From contig NZ_CP010979.1 of the NCBI RefSeq assembly GCF_000498395.2, positions 744,001-808,000 of the forward strand: a stretch of 64,000 bases of DNA, in the 5' to 3' direction. The notes below the pieces were generated by a model that worked only from the letters and a program-made list of their open reading frames with translations, made no database searches and was not told the origin of the DNA. The stretch's first letter is position 1, and each line of letters opens with the position of its first letter. This document shows, one piece after another, positions 12,780 through 21,841 of this stretch. Made by a program: the position numbers and the translations under genes. The stretch comes from Pseudomonas putida S13.1.2 (GTDB lineage Bacteria > Pseudomonadota > Gammaproteobacteria > Pseudomonadales > Pseudomonadaceae).

Positions 12780-12863
12780 ATGGGCAAGCTGGCGCTGTTC
12801 CTGGGTGGTTTTCTGCTACTGACCATTCTGATTGGTATTCTTGGCACCATTCCGCCAAGCTGA
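12780..12863 (+). CDS. 27-residue putative membrane peptide
   Basis: Very short frame, ATG at 12780 to TGA at 12863, coding an almost entirely hydrophobic peptide: MGKLALFLGG, then FLLLTILIGILG, ending TIPPS. That is one membrane segment with a positively charged N-terminus and a polar tail. AGAGG lies 5-6 bp upstream. No homology could be tested; it resembles small single-pass peptides of bacterial membranes in general layout only. Confidence 0.5.
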   Translation: MGKLALFLGGFLLLTILIGILGTIPPS

Positions 12864-13057
12864 CTTCAACGGGTTTTCCTGCGCGGCCCGTCTACTTCAA
12901 CTGGCGGGCCCAATACCTGGCCAATTGGCCAGTATTCTCCCTTCTTGCACTGCTGGACCAGCGGTAGGTGCAAGTCATTCTCAAGTGCAAAAGCCTCGTG
13001 TAGTCTCACGCCGCCGCTCGTTCGGGCCGGTCTTTTTGCCTTGGAGTCGATACATCA

Positions 13058-13252
13058 ATGGAATACAAGAAAGGCACTTCAGCCATGCTGGAGTGGCGTA
13101 GCCGTTTTCTTGCCGAAGGCACACTTGATGAGCAGGGATATGACCAGGCATTGCGCGATGCCCTGGTGCTGGAGCAGGCTGGCGTGATCAGTACGCCGGA
13201 GTGGATCGAGCTGGTCAAGCTGGCAAACACGGCGTTGCTGGTTGTGCGATAA
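13058..13252 (+). CDS. Small hypothetical protein, 64 residues
   Basis: MEYKKGTSAMLEWRSRFLAE... is a soluble, acidic, probably all-helical protein. The sequence EQGYDQALRDALVLEQAGVISTPEWIELVKLAN looks like a real amphipathic protein rather than a shadow frame. TTGGAGTCG lies upstream of the ATG. An alternative internal start is Met10. It is convergent with the LysR gene at 13384. Family unknown to me. Confidence 0.6.
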   Translation: MEYKKGTSAMLEWRSRFLAEGTLDEQGYDQALRDALVLEQAGVISTPEWIELVKLANTALLVVR

Positions 13253-13383
13253 GTCGTTCTTTGCGTTGGGAAATCTGTCCACAAAAAACGTGGGTAGGTC
13301 TGTGGATAAAGTGCTGCAAGCCAGGCCCGCGGCGGGCTCTGTTAAATTGAGCAGAAATTGAACAGTCATTTCAGGGGGCTGTT

Positions 13384-14289
13384 TCAGCAGGCGAGACCGG
13401 CGCGGCGCAACGCCGTCAGCAAGTCGCGCACCCGCGCCGGCAGCTCGCCAGCAGGGTACACGGCATGCATCTGCGGGTCCTGGCCGCTGCTGGAAGTCAG
13501 GCGGTAGTGCGGGCATACCCGGACCAACCGCCCGGCCTTGACCTGTGCTTCGCCAACCCAGGCAGCCAGGCGGGCGATGCCTGCGCCGGCCAGGGTGCTG
13601 TGGTACACCGCATCACCTGAGCCCAGGCGCAGCCGGGGCCTGGGGCGCAGGCTGGTGATCCGGTCGTCGCGGCAAAAATGCCAGGCCTTGAGAATGCGCG
13701 GGGCGGTGTGCAGGATCAGCGCATGCCCTTCGAGGTCCTCTGGTTGCTGGGGCGTGCCGGCCACCGCCAGGTACGCCGGGCTGGCATACAGGTGGCGCTG
13801 GTAGGGCCACAGCGGGTAGCCGATCAGCTCGCTTGATTGCGGGAAGGCCCCACGCACCACGAAATCGAACTTGCCTTGCAGCGGGTCGAGGGTTTCGTCG
13901 CAGTACTGTACGTCCAGGGTCACTTTGGGGTGGCAGCGGGAGAACTCGGCAAGCACCTGTGGCAATACATGTTCACCCAGCAGTTGCGGCACGGCAAAGC
14001 GTATCCAGCCTTGGGCGCTGCCGCTGAGCGCGGCCAACTCGTCGGCAGCATCACGTTGCACATCCAGCAAGCGTTCGGCATGGGGCAGCAGGCGCTCGCC
14101 GGCTTCGGTGAGGGTTACTGCGTTGGCGTTGCGGTTGAGCAGTTTGCTTCCAGCGTTGTCTTCCAGGGTTTGTACCGCGCGGGTTACCGCGCTGGGTGAG
14201 CGCCCCAGTGCACGTGCGGCGGCCACGAAGCTGCGCTTGTGCGCCACGCTGACGAATGCCTGAATTTCCCGCAACATGTCCAATGCCAT
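13384..14289 (-). CDS. LysR-family transcriptional regulator
   Basis: 301-residue LysR protein: N-terminal helix-turn-helix (MALDMLREIQAFVSVAHKRSFVAA, with RALGRSPSAVTRAVQTLED as recognition helix) followed by a substrate-binding domain. The chosen ATG follows AAGGAGCAGG; an upstream Met would add 12 Cys-containing residues unlike LysR N-termini. It is transcribed divergently from the TSUP permease, so it probably controls that gene; the effector is unknown. The subgroup resembles CrgA/AaeR-type regulators. Confidence 0.88.
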   Translation of the reverse strand: MALDMLREIQAFVSVAHKRSFVAAARALGRSPSAVTRAVQTLEDNAGSKLLNRNANAVTLTEAGERLLPHAERLLDVQRDAADELAALSGSAQGWIRFAVPQLLGEHVLPQVLAEFSRCHPKVTLDVQYCDETLDPLQGKFDFVVRGAFPQSSELIGYPLWPYQRHLYASPAYLAVAGTPQQPEDLEGHALILHTAPRILKAWHFCRDDRITSLRPRPRLRLGSGDAVYHSTLAGAGIARLAAWVGEAQVKAGRLVRVCPHYRLTSSSGQDPQMHAVYPAGELPARVRDLLTALRRAGLAC

Positions 14290-14387
14290 TGCCTGCTCCT
14301 TGTTGCAGTTTTTGCAATACGGCATTTCAACACAAGCGCGACACTTTGATTAGCCTTGCAGGCGTCTTCACTGCCTGGAACTGCGTC

Positions 14388-15149
14388 ATGATGGATATTG
14401 CTGTGCTTTCTGTGTTCGCCTTTGCTGCTGGGCTGATCGATGCCGCAGTGGGGGGCGGCGGGCTGATCCAGATCCCGGCCTTGTTCAATGTGCTGCCCAC
14501 CGCGCAGCCAGCGGCTTTGCTCGGTACCAACAAGCTGGCGTCGGTCTGTGGTACGGCCTTCGCGGCGCGCTCGTTCATTCGCAAGGTGACGCTGGACTGG
14601 GGGCTGATCGTGCCGGCGGCGCTCAGCGCCTTTGTCATGTCGTTCGCTGGCGCGGCCACGGTGTCACTGGTGCCGCCCAGTGTGATGCGCCCGGCCGTGC
14701 TGGTGATGATCGTGCTGATGGCCATCTACACCTTTATCAAGAAAGACTTCGGCACGCTGCACAAGCCTGCGCACATCGGCCGCAAGGAGCAGTGCCTGGC
14801 GGTGCTGATCGGTGGCGCGATCGGCTTTTACGATGGCCTGTTCGGCCCTGGCACCGGCAGCTTCCTGATTTTCCTGTTTATCCGTTTTTTTGCCCTGGAC
14901 TTCCTGCACGCCTCGGCCTCGGCCAAGGTGGTGAACATTGCCACCAATCTGGCGGCGCTGGTGTTCTTCGTGCCTTCGGGCAACGTGCTGTATGCCATCG
15001 CGCTGCCCATGGCCGCGTGCAATGTGCTCGGGGCACTTACCGGCACCTGGCTGGCGGTACGCAAGGGCGCAGGCTTTGTGCGCGGGCTGTTCCTGATACT
15101 GCTATGCGTGCTGATCGCCAAGTTGTCGTGGGACTTGCTGGCCGGTTGA
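14388..15149 (+). CDS. TSUP (TauE/SafE) family membrane permease
   Basis: 253-residue integral membrane protein with about eight hydrophobic segments. The opening LIDAAVGGGGLIQIPALF and the repeat GFYDGLFGPGTGSFLIFLFI are the paired signature motifs of the TauE/SafE export family, which moves sulfite, sulfonates or other organic anions. Start at 14388 or 14391 (adjacent ATGs). Divergent from the LysR regulator 99 bp away, a common regulator/exporter layout; the substrate cannot be told from sequence. Confidence 0.85.
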   Translation: MMDIAVLSVFAFAAGLIDAAVGGGGLIQIPALFNVLPTAQPAALLGTNKLASVCGTAFAARSFIRKVTLDWGLIVPAALSAFVMSFAGAATVSLVPPSVMRPAVLVMIVLMAIYTFIKKDFGTLHKPAHIGRKEQCLAVLIGGAIGFYDGLFGPGTGSFLIFLFIRFFALDFLHASASAKVVNIATNLAALVFFVPSGNVLYAIALPMAACNVLGALTGTWLAVRKGAGFVRGLFLILLCVLIAKLSWDLLAG

Positions 15150-15150
15150 C

Positions 15151-16560
15151 TCACACCACCTGGCGCTGTGCTTCTGCCTGTTCGACGCGGTTGCGGCCAT
15201 GGGCCTTGGCCCGGTACAGCGCCTGGTCGGCACTTGCCAGCAACGCATCCAGGCTGGGGGCCGGGATATTGGCGTCACAGCCGGCCAGGCCGATACTCAC
15301 GGTAATCTGCAGGCGCTGGTCGGCCTGCACCACGTGCAGGTCCTGTACCGCGCGGCGCAGGCGTTCGGCGGTGAACTTGGCACGTTCTGGGGCAAGGCCC
15401 GGGAGAATGACGACAAACTCCTCGCCGCCCAGGCGCGCGAGCAGTTCATCGTTGTGCAACTGGTCTTGCAGGGTGCTGGCGAACTGGCGCAGCACCTGGT
15501 CACCAACCCCGTGGCCGTGGGCATCGTTGATTGACTTGAAGTGGTCGATGTCCAGCATCATCAGGGTCAGTGGCAGCGCCTGGGCATGCTGCTGGCGGCT
15601 GTCCAGCAGCGCGTTGGCGCGGCGGGTGAAGGCGCTGCGGGTGAGCACGCCGGTCAGGTGGTCGATGGTGGCCTGGTGCGCCAGGCGGGCCATCAGGCTG
15701 CGGTTGGCCTGGCTGACGCAGGCCACCACCAGTGGGCCGAGCACCAGCATGGCAATGCCCAGGCGCGCCGACATCAGCGTGGTCACCCCAGGCTCGCTTT
15801 GCGGCACGCTGAAGTGCATGAGGTTTTGCGCCACCGCCACAATCAAGGTGCTGCCGGCGGTGAGTGTCAGCAGCGAAACCATGAATGGCGAGTACGTCCA
15901 GGCACACCACAGCAAGGCGGCAATCGGGAAGGCAATGGCACCGGGGCCGCCAAAGGCAATGCTGACCGCCAGCGAGACCAGCAGCACCAGCAGCGGCGCC
16001 AGGCGGATGGCCTGGGCACCCCCGCGCACCAGGGCCCGTACTGAGGGCGCGGTGAGTAGCACTGGCAGCACCAGCACGCTGGTCGAGAACTGTTCGCTGA
16101 ACCAGGCCAGCCAGGTGGCGCGCAAGGATTGCTCGAACCAGGGTGCAGCCATGACCGCTGCCATGCTGGCCGCCACCATGGCGGCGGCGGCACAGGCGGC
16201 GAACACGCTGAGAACGCCGTGCGGCGTGCGCATGCGCCGGTGCAGGCGGGGCAAGCGCGACAGCAGCTGCCAGAGGGTGACCACCACACCAAGATTGCAC
16301 AGGTTGAACCACAGGGCCGGCACCCAGGCACTGCCACACAGCAGGTCGGCACCGACCATGGCCAGCCAGACCAGGCTGAAACCGGTCAATGTGGCCTGGC
16401 GGGGGTAGCGCAGTAGCACGCCGGCTAACACAGCGTTCACTGGCCAGAACAGCGACAGCGATTCGATCGGGCGTGCCAGAATGCCGCCCAGGGTGAGGGC
16501 AAAGGTCAGGCAAAGCAGAACGACGTAAGGCAACAAGCGCGATTGGGCTGGAAAAACCAT
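15151..16560 (-). CDS. MASE1-like membrane diguanylate cyclase (degenerate I-site)
   Basis: 470-residue protein. The N-terminal ~300 residues are multi-pass membrane with LSLFWPVNAVLAGVLLR, resembling MASE1 sensors; the C-terminal ~165 residues are a GGDEF domain with active site GGEEF and metal/substrate motif MLDIDHFKSINDAHGHGVGD. It should make cyclic di-GMP. Where an inhibitory RxxD site is expected before the active site the sequence reads HNDE, so product inhibition is probably lost. The GTP-binding and metal residues look intact. Start taken at MVFPAQ; the in-frame ATG 15 bp upstream is possible. Tail-to-tail with the TSUP gene, 1 bp apart. Confidence 0.88.
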   Translation of the reverse strand: MVFPAQSRLLPYVVLLCLTFALTLGGILARPIESLSLFWPVNAVLAGVLLRYPRQATLTGFSLVWLAMVGADLLCGSAWVPALWFNLCNLGVVVTLWQLLSRLPRLHRRMRTPHGVLSVFAACAAAAMVAASMAAVMAAPWFEQSLRATWLAWFSEQFSTSVLVLPVLLTAPSVRALVRGGAQAIRLAPLLVLLVSLAVSIAFGGPGAIAFPIAALLWCAWTYSPFMVSLLTLTAGSTLIVAVAQNLMHFSVPQSEPGVTTLMSARLGIAMLVLGPLVVACVSQANRSLMARLAHQATIDHLTGVLTRSAFTRRANALLDSRQQHAQALPLTLMMLDIDHFKSINDAHGHGVGDQVLRQFASTLQDQLHNDELLARLGGEEFVVILPGLAPERAKFTAERLRRAVQDLHVVQADQRLQITVSIGLAGCDANIPAPSLDALLASADQALYRAKAHGRNRVEQAEAQRQVV

Positions 16561-16712
16561 GAACTCGACCGGCAAGCGGAAACGAAATCCAGGACAACGC
16601 CTTGAAGCACCTGGGGCAATTGCCCCCAGTGTGTTTCGTCAGGCCACTTGATGTCAATCTGCCGCGATCGGTCGAGATAATGTCAAATAGCCTCTATTCT
16701 TTTCCGCTTTTG

Positions 16713-18542
16713 TTACAGCCCGAAGAACCACGGCACCATCACGACGGTGACCACCATCACCAGCACGGTGAATGGCACGCCAATTTTGACGAAGTCAGCG
16801 AAACGGTATTGCCCGGGGCCCAGCACCAGTGTGTTGACTGGCGATGACACCGGCGTCATGAACGCCGCCGACGCGGCCAGCGCCACGGTCATGGCAAACG
16901 GGTAGGGCGACATGCCCAGTTGCGCTGCGGTACTGACAGCCACCGGTGCCATCAATACTGCAGTGGCCGTGTTGGAAATGAACAGGCCAATCACCGCCGT
17001 GACGGCGAACAGGCAGGCGAGAATGGCACTGGGGCCGGCGCCACCCAGCACGCTGACCAGCCCACCCACCGCCAGGTCGATACCACCGGTTTTTTGCAGT
17101 GCCTGGGCGAATGGCAGCATGCCGACGATCAGCACCAGGCTTTGCCAATGAATGGCCCGATAGGCGCTGTTCATGTCGATGCAGCGGCCGGCGCCCATCA
17201 GCAGGCAACCGATCAAGGCCGCGATGACATTGGGCACGGCACCGCTCACCATCAGCCCGACCATTACCGCCAGGCTAAGCAATGCCTGCGGCGCACGGGT
17301 GCGGGCTGGCGCGACCTGGTCGATCTCGGCGGGCAGGCTCAGTACCAGGAAGTCTTTGGGCTGGCTTTGCAACTGGCGCACGGCCTTCCACGGCCCGACC
17401 ACCAGCAAGGTATCGCCAAGGCGCAGTTGTTCTTCCACCAGTTGCGCTTCGATCGCCGCCTGTTCCCGGCGCAGGCCCACCACGTTGAGGCCGAAGCGGG
17501 TGCGGAAGGCCAGTTCGAGAATGCTTTTGCCGATCAGCTGCGAGCCCGGTGGCAGCGAGACCTCGGCCATGCCCAGCTCCTGGGACTGATCGATGAAATA
17601 AGCCGCCTTGAAGTGCAGTGGCTCCAGTTGCATGGTCTGGCACAGGCTGCGCAAGTCGTCGCGGTTGGCAAACAGGTCGAGCAGCAGCACGTCGCCCTGG
17701 TGCAGCACGGTGTTGGAGTCGGCGCCGATCACCCGTGTGGTGAACTTGTGCTGGCGCTCGATGCCGATCACGTTGGCGCCGTGCCGGGTGCGCAACTCCA
17801 GCTCGCCGAGGGTGTGGCCGATCAGCGGTGAATGAGGGCGTATACGCAGGCGCCGTTCACGGCCGTTGAGCTTGTAGTCCAGCACCAGGTCCAGCAGGGT
17901 GCGGCGGGTTTCCACGCGGCCGTCCTTGCGCACTTCGCCGTTCAGCCAGTGCCGGGTCAGCAGCATGTAGCCGATGCCCAACACCAGCACCACCAGCCCG
18001 AACGGGGTAAAGCTGAAGAAGCTGAAGCCCGCCTCGCCATTGCGCACCAACTCGCTGTGCACCACCACGTTGGGCGGTGTGGCCACCAGGCTGAGCATGC
18101 CGCTGATCAGCCCGGCAAACGCCAGTGGCATCATCAGGCGGCTGGGCGACAGCTGCAGGCGTGCGGCAATGCTCAGCACCACCGGGATGAAAATGGCCAC
18201 CACGCCGGTGGAGCTCATCATCGACCCTAGCCCGGCCACGGCCACCATCAGCAGCACCAGCAGACGTGTTTCGCTATTGCCGGCCCGCTCGCTCATCCAT
18301 TCGCCAATGCGGTAGGCAATACCGGTGCGCACCAGGCCTTCGCCGATGACGAACAGGGCGGCGATCAGTACCACGTTGGGGTCGCTGAAGCCGGCCAGGG
18401 CCTGCTCCACGGTAAGGATGCCGAGTAGCGGCAGGGCCAGAATCACCATCAGTGCGACCACGTCCATGCGTGGGCGATTGATGATGAACAAGACGACGAC
18501 GATGGCCAGCAGGCCGAGGACCCAGAGCAGATCTTGGTTCAT
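16713..18542 (-). CDS. SLC13-family anion permease with TrkA-C (RCK_C) domains
   Basis: 609-residue inner-membrane transporter. Two hydrophobic halves (residues ~1-180 and ~400-609) flank a soluble centre with two RCK_C-like repeats ([20 protein letters not shown] and [19 protein letters not shown]). The C-terminal half contains [19 protein letters not shown], the SLC13 signature region. Family members carry dicarboxylates, sulfate or other anions with sodium; the RCK modules probably sense a nucleotide or ion. Start at [10 protein letters not shown]; the upstream extension is unlike the family. Confidence 0.87.
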   Translation of the reverse strand: MNQDLLWVLGLLAIVVVLFIINRPRMDVVALMVILALPLLGILTVEQALAGFSDPNVVLIAALFVIGEGLVRTGIAYRIGEWMSERAGNSETRLLVLLMVAVAGLGSMMSSTGVVAIFIPVVLSIAARLQLSPSRLMMPLAFAGLISGMLSLVATPPNVVVHSELVRNGEAGFSFFSFTPFGLVVLVLGIGYMLLTRHWLNGEVRKDGRVETRRTLLDLVLDYKLNGRERRLRIRPHSPLIGHTLGELELRTRHGANVIGIERQHKFTTRVIGADSNTVLHQGDVLLLDLFANRDDLRSLCQTMQLEPLHFKAAYFIDQSQELGMAEVSLPPGSQLIGKSILELAFRTRFGLNVVGLRREQAAIEAQLVEEQLRLGDTLLVVGPWKAVRQLQSQPKDFLVLSLPAEIDQVAPARTRAPQALLSLAVMVGLMVSGAVPNVIAALIGCLLMGAGRCIDMNSAYRAIHWQSLVLIVGMLPFAQALQKTGGIDLAVGGLVSVLGGAGPSAILACLFAVTAVIGLFISNTATAVLMAPVAVSTAAQLGMSPYPFAMTVALAASAAFMTPVSSPVNTLVLGPGQYRFADFVKIGVPFTVLVMVVTVVMVPWFFGL

Positions 18543-18637
18543 GGGGAGGGGGTGTTCCTTCACACGGGGCACGATAGACAGTAGCAGCCAGTGTGCCAGT
18601 TCGTGATGAAGGGGGTGTTGATGTGCTGCAACAAAAA

Positions 18638-18755
18638 GGGCCGCTATGCGGCCCATCGCCGGCAAGCCAGGCGCCCACAGGATTGCACATGCCTTGCGGC
18701 CCAATGCAGTCGAGGTGGGAGCTGGCTTGCCGGCGATGGGCTGCGCAGCAGCCCC
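18638..18755. repeat. REP/BIME element, GCCGGCAAGCCAG type
   Basis: Inverted arms GCCCATCGCCGGCAAGCCAG and GCTGGCTTGCCGGCGATGGG around a short centre. The same arm sequence recurs at 47753-47848 and as a half element near 55975. Confidence 0.8.
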
Positions 18756-18767
18756 TGAGTCAGGTAA

Positions 18768-19160
18768 TCAGTGACGGTGACGGCGGTGCTTCTTGCTGCC
18801 GCGGTTGTCATCACCCAAGTGGTTGCCGAGGGCACCACCGGCCGCGCCGCCCAGGCCGGCACCGACGGTGGAGCCGGTCTTGCCGCCCACCGCGCCGCCC
18901 AGCAGCGAGCCGCCAGCCGAGCCCAGGCCACCGCCGATGGCGGCTTCGGTACGGTTGCCCTTGCGCGCACCTACCGCACTGCCGGCTGCGCCGCCGACGC
19001 CGGCACCGATGGCCGCGCCGGTCTTGCCGCCCAGTTGTTGACCGACAACGTTACCCAGCACACCACCCAGGCCACCGCCAATGGCGGCAGTACCGTCACC
19101 GGCGAAAGCGCCCTGGCACAGCAGCAGGCCGAGGGCAAGGGAAGGCAGAGTCAGACGCAT
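18768..19160 (-). CDS. Glycine-zipper periplasmic/outer-membrane protein
   Basis: 130 residues: signal peptide (MRLTLPSLALGLLLCQGAFA), then four or five glycine-rich hydrophobic repeats of the type AAIGGGLGG.LG and KTGAAIGAGVGGAAGSAVG, then a basic His-rich tail (RGSKKHRRHRH). Glycine-zipper repeats form packed helices in membranes and are common in small envelope proteins of Pseudomonas. The function is unknown; a structural role in the envelope is inference. The repeats may promote slippage, so copy number could differ between strains. Confidence 0.8.
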   Translation of the reverse strand: MRLTLPSLALGLLLCQGAFAGDGTAAIGGGLGGVLGNVVGQQLGGKTGAAIGAGVGGAAGSAVGARKGNRTEAAIGGGLGSAGGSLLGGAVGGKTGSTVGAGLGGAAGGALGNHLGDDNRGSKKHRRHRH

Positions 19161-19233
19161 GATACGAACCTCAAAGGAATCATCAGGTTAAAGTGCCGCG
19201 CAGCGGGCGGCAGGTCAGGGGTGCAAAGACGCT

Positions 19234-19419
19234 TCAGCGGTAGTCGCGGTCACCGCGGTACTGACGATTGTCATCGTCATCGCGGTCATGCCGATGGTGG
19301 TGGCGGTGGCCACGGTCGCGGTCGCGCCAGCCATCGTCGTCGTCATGGTAGCGGTGGCTGTGGCAGCCTGCGGTCAGCAGGACGGCAGCAATCAGCGAAA
19401 GGCTTGCAAGGCGGGTCAT
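19234..19419 (-). CDS. Small His/Asp-rich lipoprotein
   Basis: 61 residues: lipoprotein signal with lipobox LTAGC, then a tail built almost only of His, Asp and Arg (HSHRYHDDDDG, DRGHRHHHRHDRDDDDNRQ). The composition suggests metal binding at the outer membrane, which is inference. The ATG at 19419 gives a normal signal peptide; the longer frame upstream does not. It lies 73 bp downstream of no operon partner but next to a glycine-zipper gene with a His-rich tail. Confidence 0.7.
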   Translation of the reverse strand: MTRLASLSLIAAVLLTAGCHSHRYHDDDDGWRDRDRGHRHHHRHDRDDDDNRQYRGDRDYR

Positions 19420-19643
19420 CACGATATAGGTCCTTGATCCGCAATGGTTTACGGGACACTTCCTGAGACTGGGAATGATCCATTTGGTTTCCCGGGCGGG
19501 CAAAAAATTGTCGCTGCAGTGATAAGCGGCGAGCTTGAGGGCTGCTGTTCTGTCCCATTCGGTCATGGTCGAGTGCGCAATGTCCCCCTAGACTGTGAGG
19601 TAAGCCGCAGCCAAGACGGCAATCTGCCACTCGGTGAATCACG

Positions 19644-20804
19644 ATGATCGCCCACACCCCCACGTTGTTCGCCGCCGTTGCCTTGGTTGCAACCATTCTG
19701 GCCTTCTGCCTGTTGCTGGTCGGGCGCAGCAATCGCCGTGACAACCTGCTGCTCACGGGTTGCGGGCTGCTGGTGCATGCCCTGGCTTATGTCTGCTACA
19801 CCGTCTATGCCCAGGCCCCGCTGTGGGTCAGCTATGGGCTGGGCAACAGCTTGCTGTCGCTGGCCTTGGCGTTGTACACCGCCAGCCTGTTCCGGGTACG
19901 TGAGCAGGTGGTGCCCTGGCGTGTCATTTTCGTCATCCCCGCTTGCATGCTGGTGGGGATGATGCTGCTGCTCGATACGCTGGAGCCGCGCATGCTGCTG
20001 GCGACACTGGTATTGATGCTGCAGTGCTCGCTGATCCTTTACTGGGCGTGGCGCCATGCCGAGCGGCCGGGCAGGGCCCACCTGCTGCTGCAGATCGGTG
20101 CGTTGATCAGCCTGGTCGGCCTGGGCATGCGTGTGGTCGCGGTGGCCAATGGCACGGCGGTGGAAATGCGTTACGACACCAGCAACCTCAAGCAGAGCAT
20201 TTCCGTGGCAATCGGCACGGCGACGGTGATGATGTATTCGATCGGGCTGGTGCTGATGGCCAAGGAGCGCAGCGAGTCCCGTTTGCAGCACCTGGCGCTG
20301 CACGATGTGCTGACCGGCACATTCAACCGCAGGGCGATACTGGAACGGTTTGCCGTGGCGCTGGACCATGCTCGCCAGCAACAGGCCAGCCTGGCCGTGG
20401 CAATGATCGACATCGACCATTTCAAGCGCATCAACGACCTGTATGGGCACCTGGCCGGCGACGAGGTGCTGTGCCATTGCGTGCGCCAGTTGCAGCAGCG
20501 GCTGCGCCAAGGTGACAGCCTGGGCCGTTATGGCGGTGAGGAATTCCTGCTGTTGCTGCCGGGCACTGACCGCAGCGGGGCGATGGCTGCGCTGCAAGGG
20601 CTGCGCGAGGCCATTGCGCGCAGCCCGGCGTGTTTTGCCGGTGACCAGATCGAGTTGCGCTTCAGCGTCGGCCTGTGGTGTGGCGTACCGGGCCCAAACG
20701 ACAGCACCGCCAACCTGCTGGCCCAGGCGGATGCTGCGCTGTACCAGGCCAAGGCCGCCGGGCGCAACACGGTGCACATGGCGGCATTGATCCAGGCGGG
20801 TTGA
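19644..20804 (+). CDS. Membrane diguanylate cyclase with intact I-site
   Basis: 386 residues: six or seven N-terminal hydrophobic helices (residues 1-200), then a GGDEF domain with AMIDIDHFKRINDLYGHLAGDE, active site GGEEF and the inhibitory RxxD motif RQGD five residues before it. It should synthesise cyclic di-GMP and be subject to product inhibition, unlike the cyclase at 15151-16560. The signal sensed by the membrane part is unknown. Confidence 0.9.
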   Translation: MIAHTPTLFAAVALVATILAFCLLLVGRSNRRDNLLLTGCGLLVHALAYVCYTVYAQAPLWVSYGLGNSLLSLALALYTASLFRVREQVVPWRVIFVIPACMLVGMMLLLDTLEPRMLLATLVLMLQCSLILYWAWRHAERPGRAHLLLQIGALISLVGLGMRVVAVANGTAVEMRYDTSNLKQSISVAIGTATVMMYSIGLVLMAKERSESRLQHLALHDVLTGTFNRRAILERFAVALDHARQQQASLAVAMIDIDHFKRINDLYGHLAGDEVLCHCVRQLQQRLRQGDSLGRYGGEEFLLLLPGTDRSGAMAALQGLREAIARSPACFAGDQIELRFSVGLWCGVPGPNDSTANLLAQADAALYQAKAAGRNTVHMAALIQAG

Positions 20805-20805
20805 A

Positions 20806-21096
20806 TCAGGACGCCGGCTGGATCGCCAGCACTACACCGTTAGTGATCTGCACCAGCACGTAATGCTCGCCCATGCGTACCCAATGGCTTTCCTTCTCGG
20901 GTGCGGGCAGCCCTTTGGCCTTCCAGTCCTTGATGGCCTGCTCGTCACGTTTGTACTGGTCCGGTGCCTTGTCGCCCACTTCAAGCGTGCGATTGTGGGT
21001 TTCCGGGGCGGTGATGCTTTCTTCGCTGGAGGGCGCGGCGCTGACGGCCAGGGGCAGGCAGGGCAGGGCGGCGAGTAGCAGATAGTGAAGCTTCAT
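20806..21096 (-). CDS. RcnB-like periplasmic protein
   Basis: 96 residues with a signal peptide (MKLHYLLLAALPCLPLAVSA) and a mature domain carrying LEVGDKAPDQYKRDEQAIKDW and HWVRMGEHYVLVQITNGVVLAI, the pattern of the RcnB family that in enterics contributes to nickel/cobalt homeostasis. AGGAGCACC precedes the ATG. It is convergent with the cyclase gene, 1 bp apart. A metal role is family-based, not shown here. Confidence 0.75.
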   Translation of the reverse strand: MKLHYLLLAALPCLPLAVSAAPSSEESITAPETHNRTLEVGDKAPDQYKRDEQAIKDWKAKGLPAPEKESHWVRMGEHYVLVQITNGVVLAIQPAS

Positions 21097-21212
21097 GTGG
21101 TGCTCCTGATGGCGGCATACCTTATCTGCGACAGCGGCATGCGCGTGACAATTCACTCGCGATGGCCGCCAGTGCTAGAGTCGCATCTTTTTCAATACCC
21201 TGAGGATGGAAC

Positions 21213-21563
21213 ATGCGTGCGATTCTGCCGATGGCTGCGGCGCTGATACTGGTCGGTTGTGCTTCTGCGACCATGGAGACGGCCCGCGGCGGCAAGCCGA
21301 CTGCGCAGCTCGATTCGTACAAGGCGCCGCAGCTGGTGGCGCAGTGCATCCAGTTCAGCTGGCAGGAAGAGAGGGTGTTCGGCGACGATGCCAGTGGCTA
21401 CCTGGAACCGCGCAAGCAGGGCGGGTTTACCGTGTATACCCGTGAGGCCGAAGCGTTTGTGGACGTTTACCCGCAGGCGGGTGGGGCGCGGGTGGATTAC
21501 TACGCGCAGAAGAATGACGGCGTGGCGCTGCAGCGCCGGGCAGCGGCGGCTACCTGCCTGTAA
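21213..21563 (+). CDS. Small lipoprotein of unknown function
   Basis: 116 residues with lipobox LVGC at residues 13-16, then a domain with KAPQLVAQCIQFSWQEERVF and a C-terminal Cys (AATCL) that could pair with the internal Cys. Conserved-looking Pseudomonas envelope protein; no specific function recognised. Divergent from the RcnB-like gene. Confidence 0.7.
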   Translation: MRAILPMAAALILVGCASATMETARGGKPTAQLDSYKAPQLVAQCIQFSWQEERVFGDDASGYLEPRKQGGFTVYTREAEAFVDVYPQAGGARVDYYAQKNDGVALQRRAAAATCL

Positions 21564-21596
21564 AGGCTGGAGCCTGTAACGGCTTTATCGCCGACC

Positions 21597-21713
21597 TGTA
21601 GGAGCGGCCTTGCGTCGCGATAGGGCTGCGAAGCGGCCCCAGGGTTTCAGCGCAAATGCACATATTGCTGGGGCTGCTTCGCAGCCCTATCGCGACGCAA
21701 GGCCGCTCCTACA
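21597..21713. repeat. 117-nt REP/BIME hairpin, copy 2
   Basis: Same length and layout as 12051-12167. Several positions differ in both arms so that pairing is kept (GTGTCG/CGACAC here is GCGTCG/CGACGC; CGCAG versus CGAAG with matching changes on the other arm). Confidence 0.85.
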
Positions 21714-21841
21714 AGGGCCAGCGCAGTCCAGTTGTTTGCTCGGTGGGTGTTTTTCGGGCTTTACAATTTTTTGCAATGCAGTGGTGTCGTAGATGGCCAA
21801 GTGGCAACTAGCATGAGCCGTTACCACTCAAGGAAGACACC

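Noticed and set aside
16611..16629. CTGGGGCAATTGCCCCCAG hairpin as terminator
   Set aside because: No T run and position next to the cyclase start; left unassigned.
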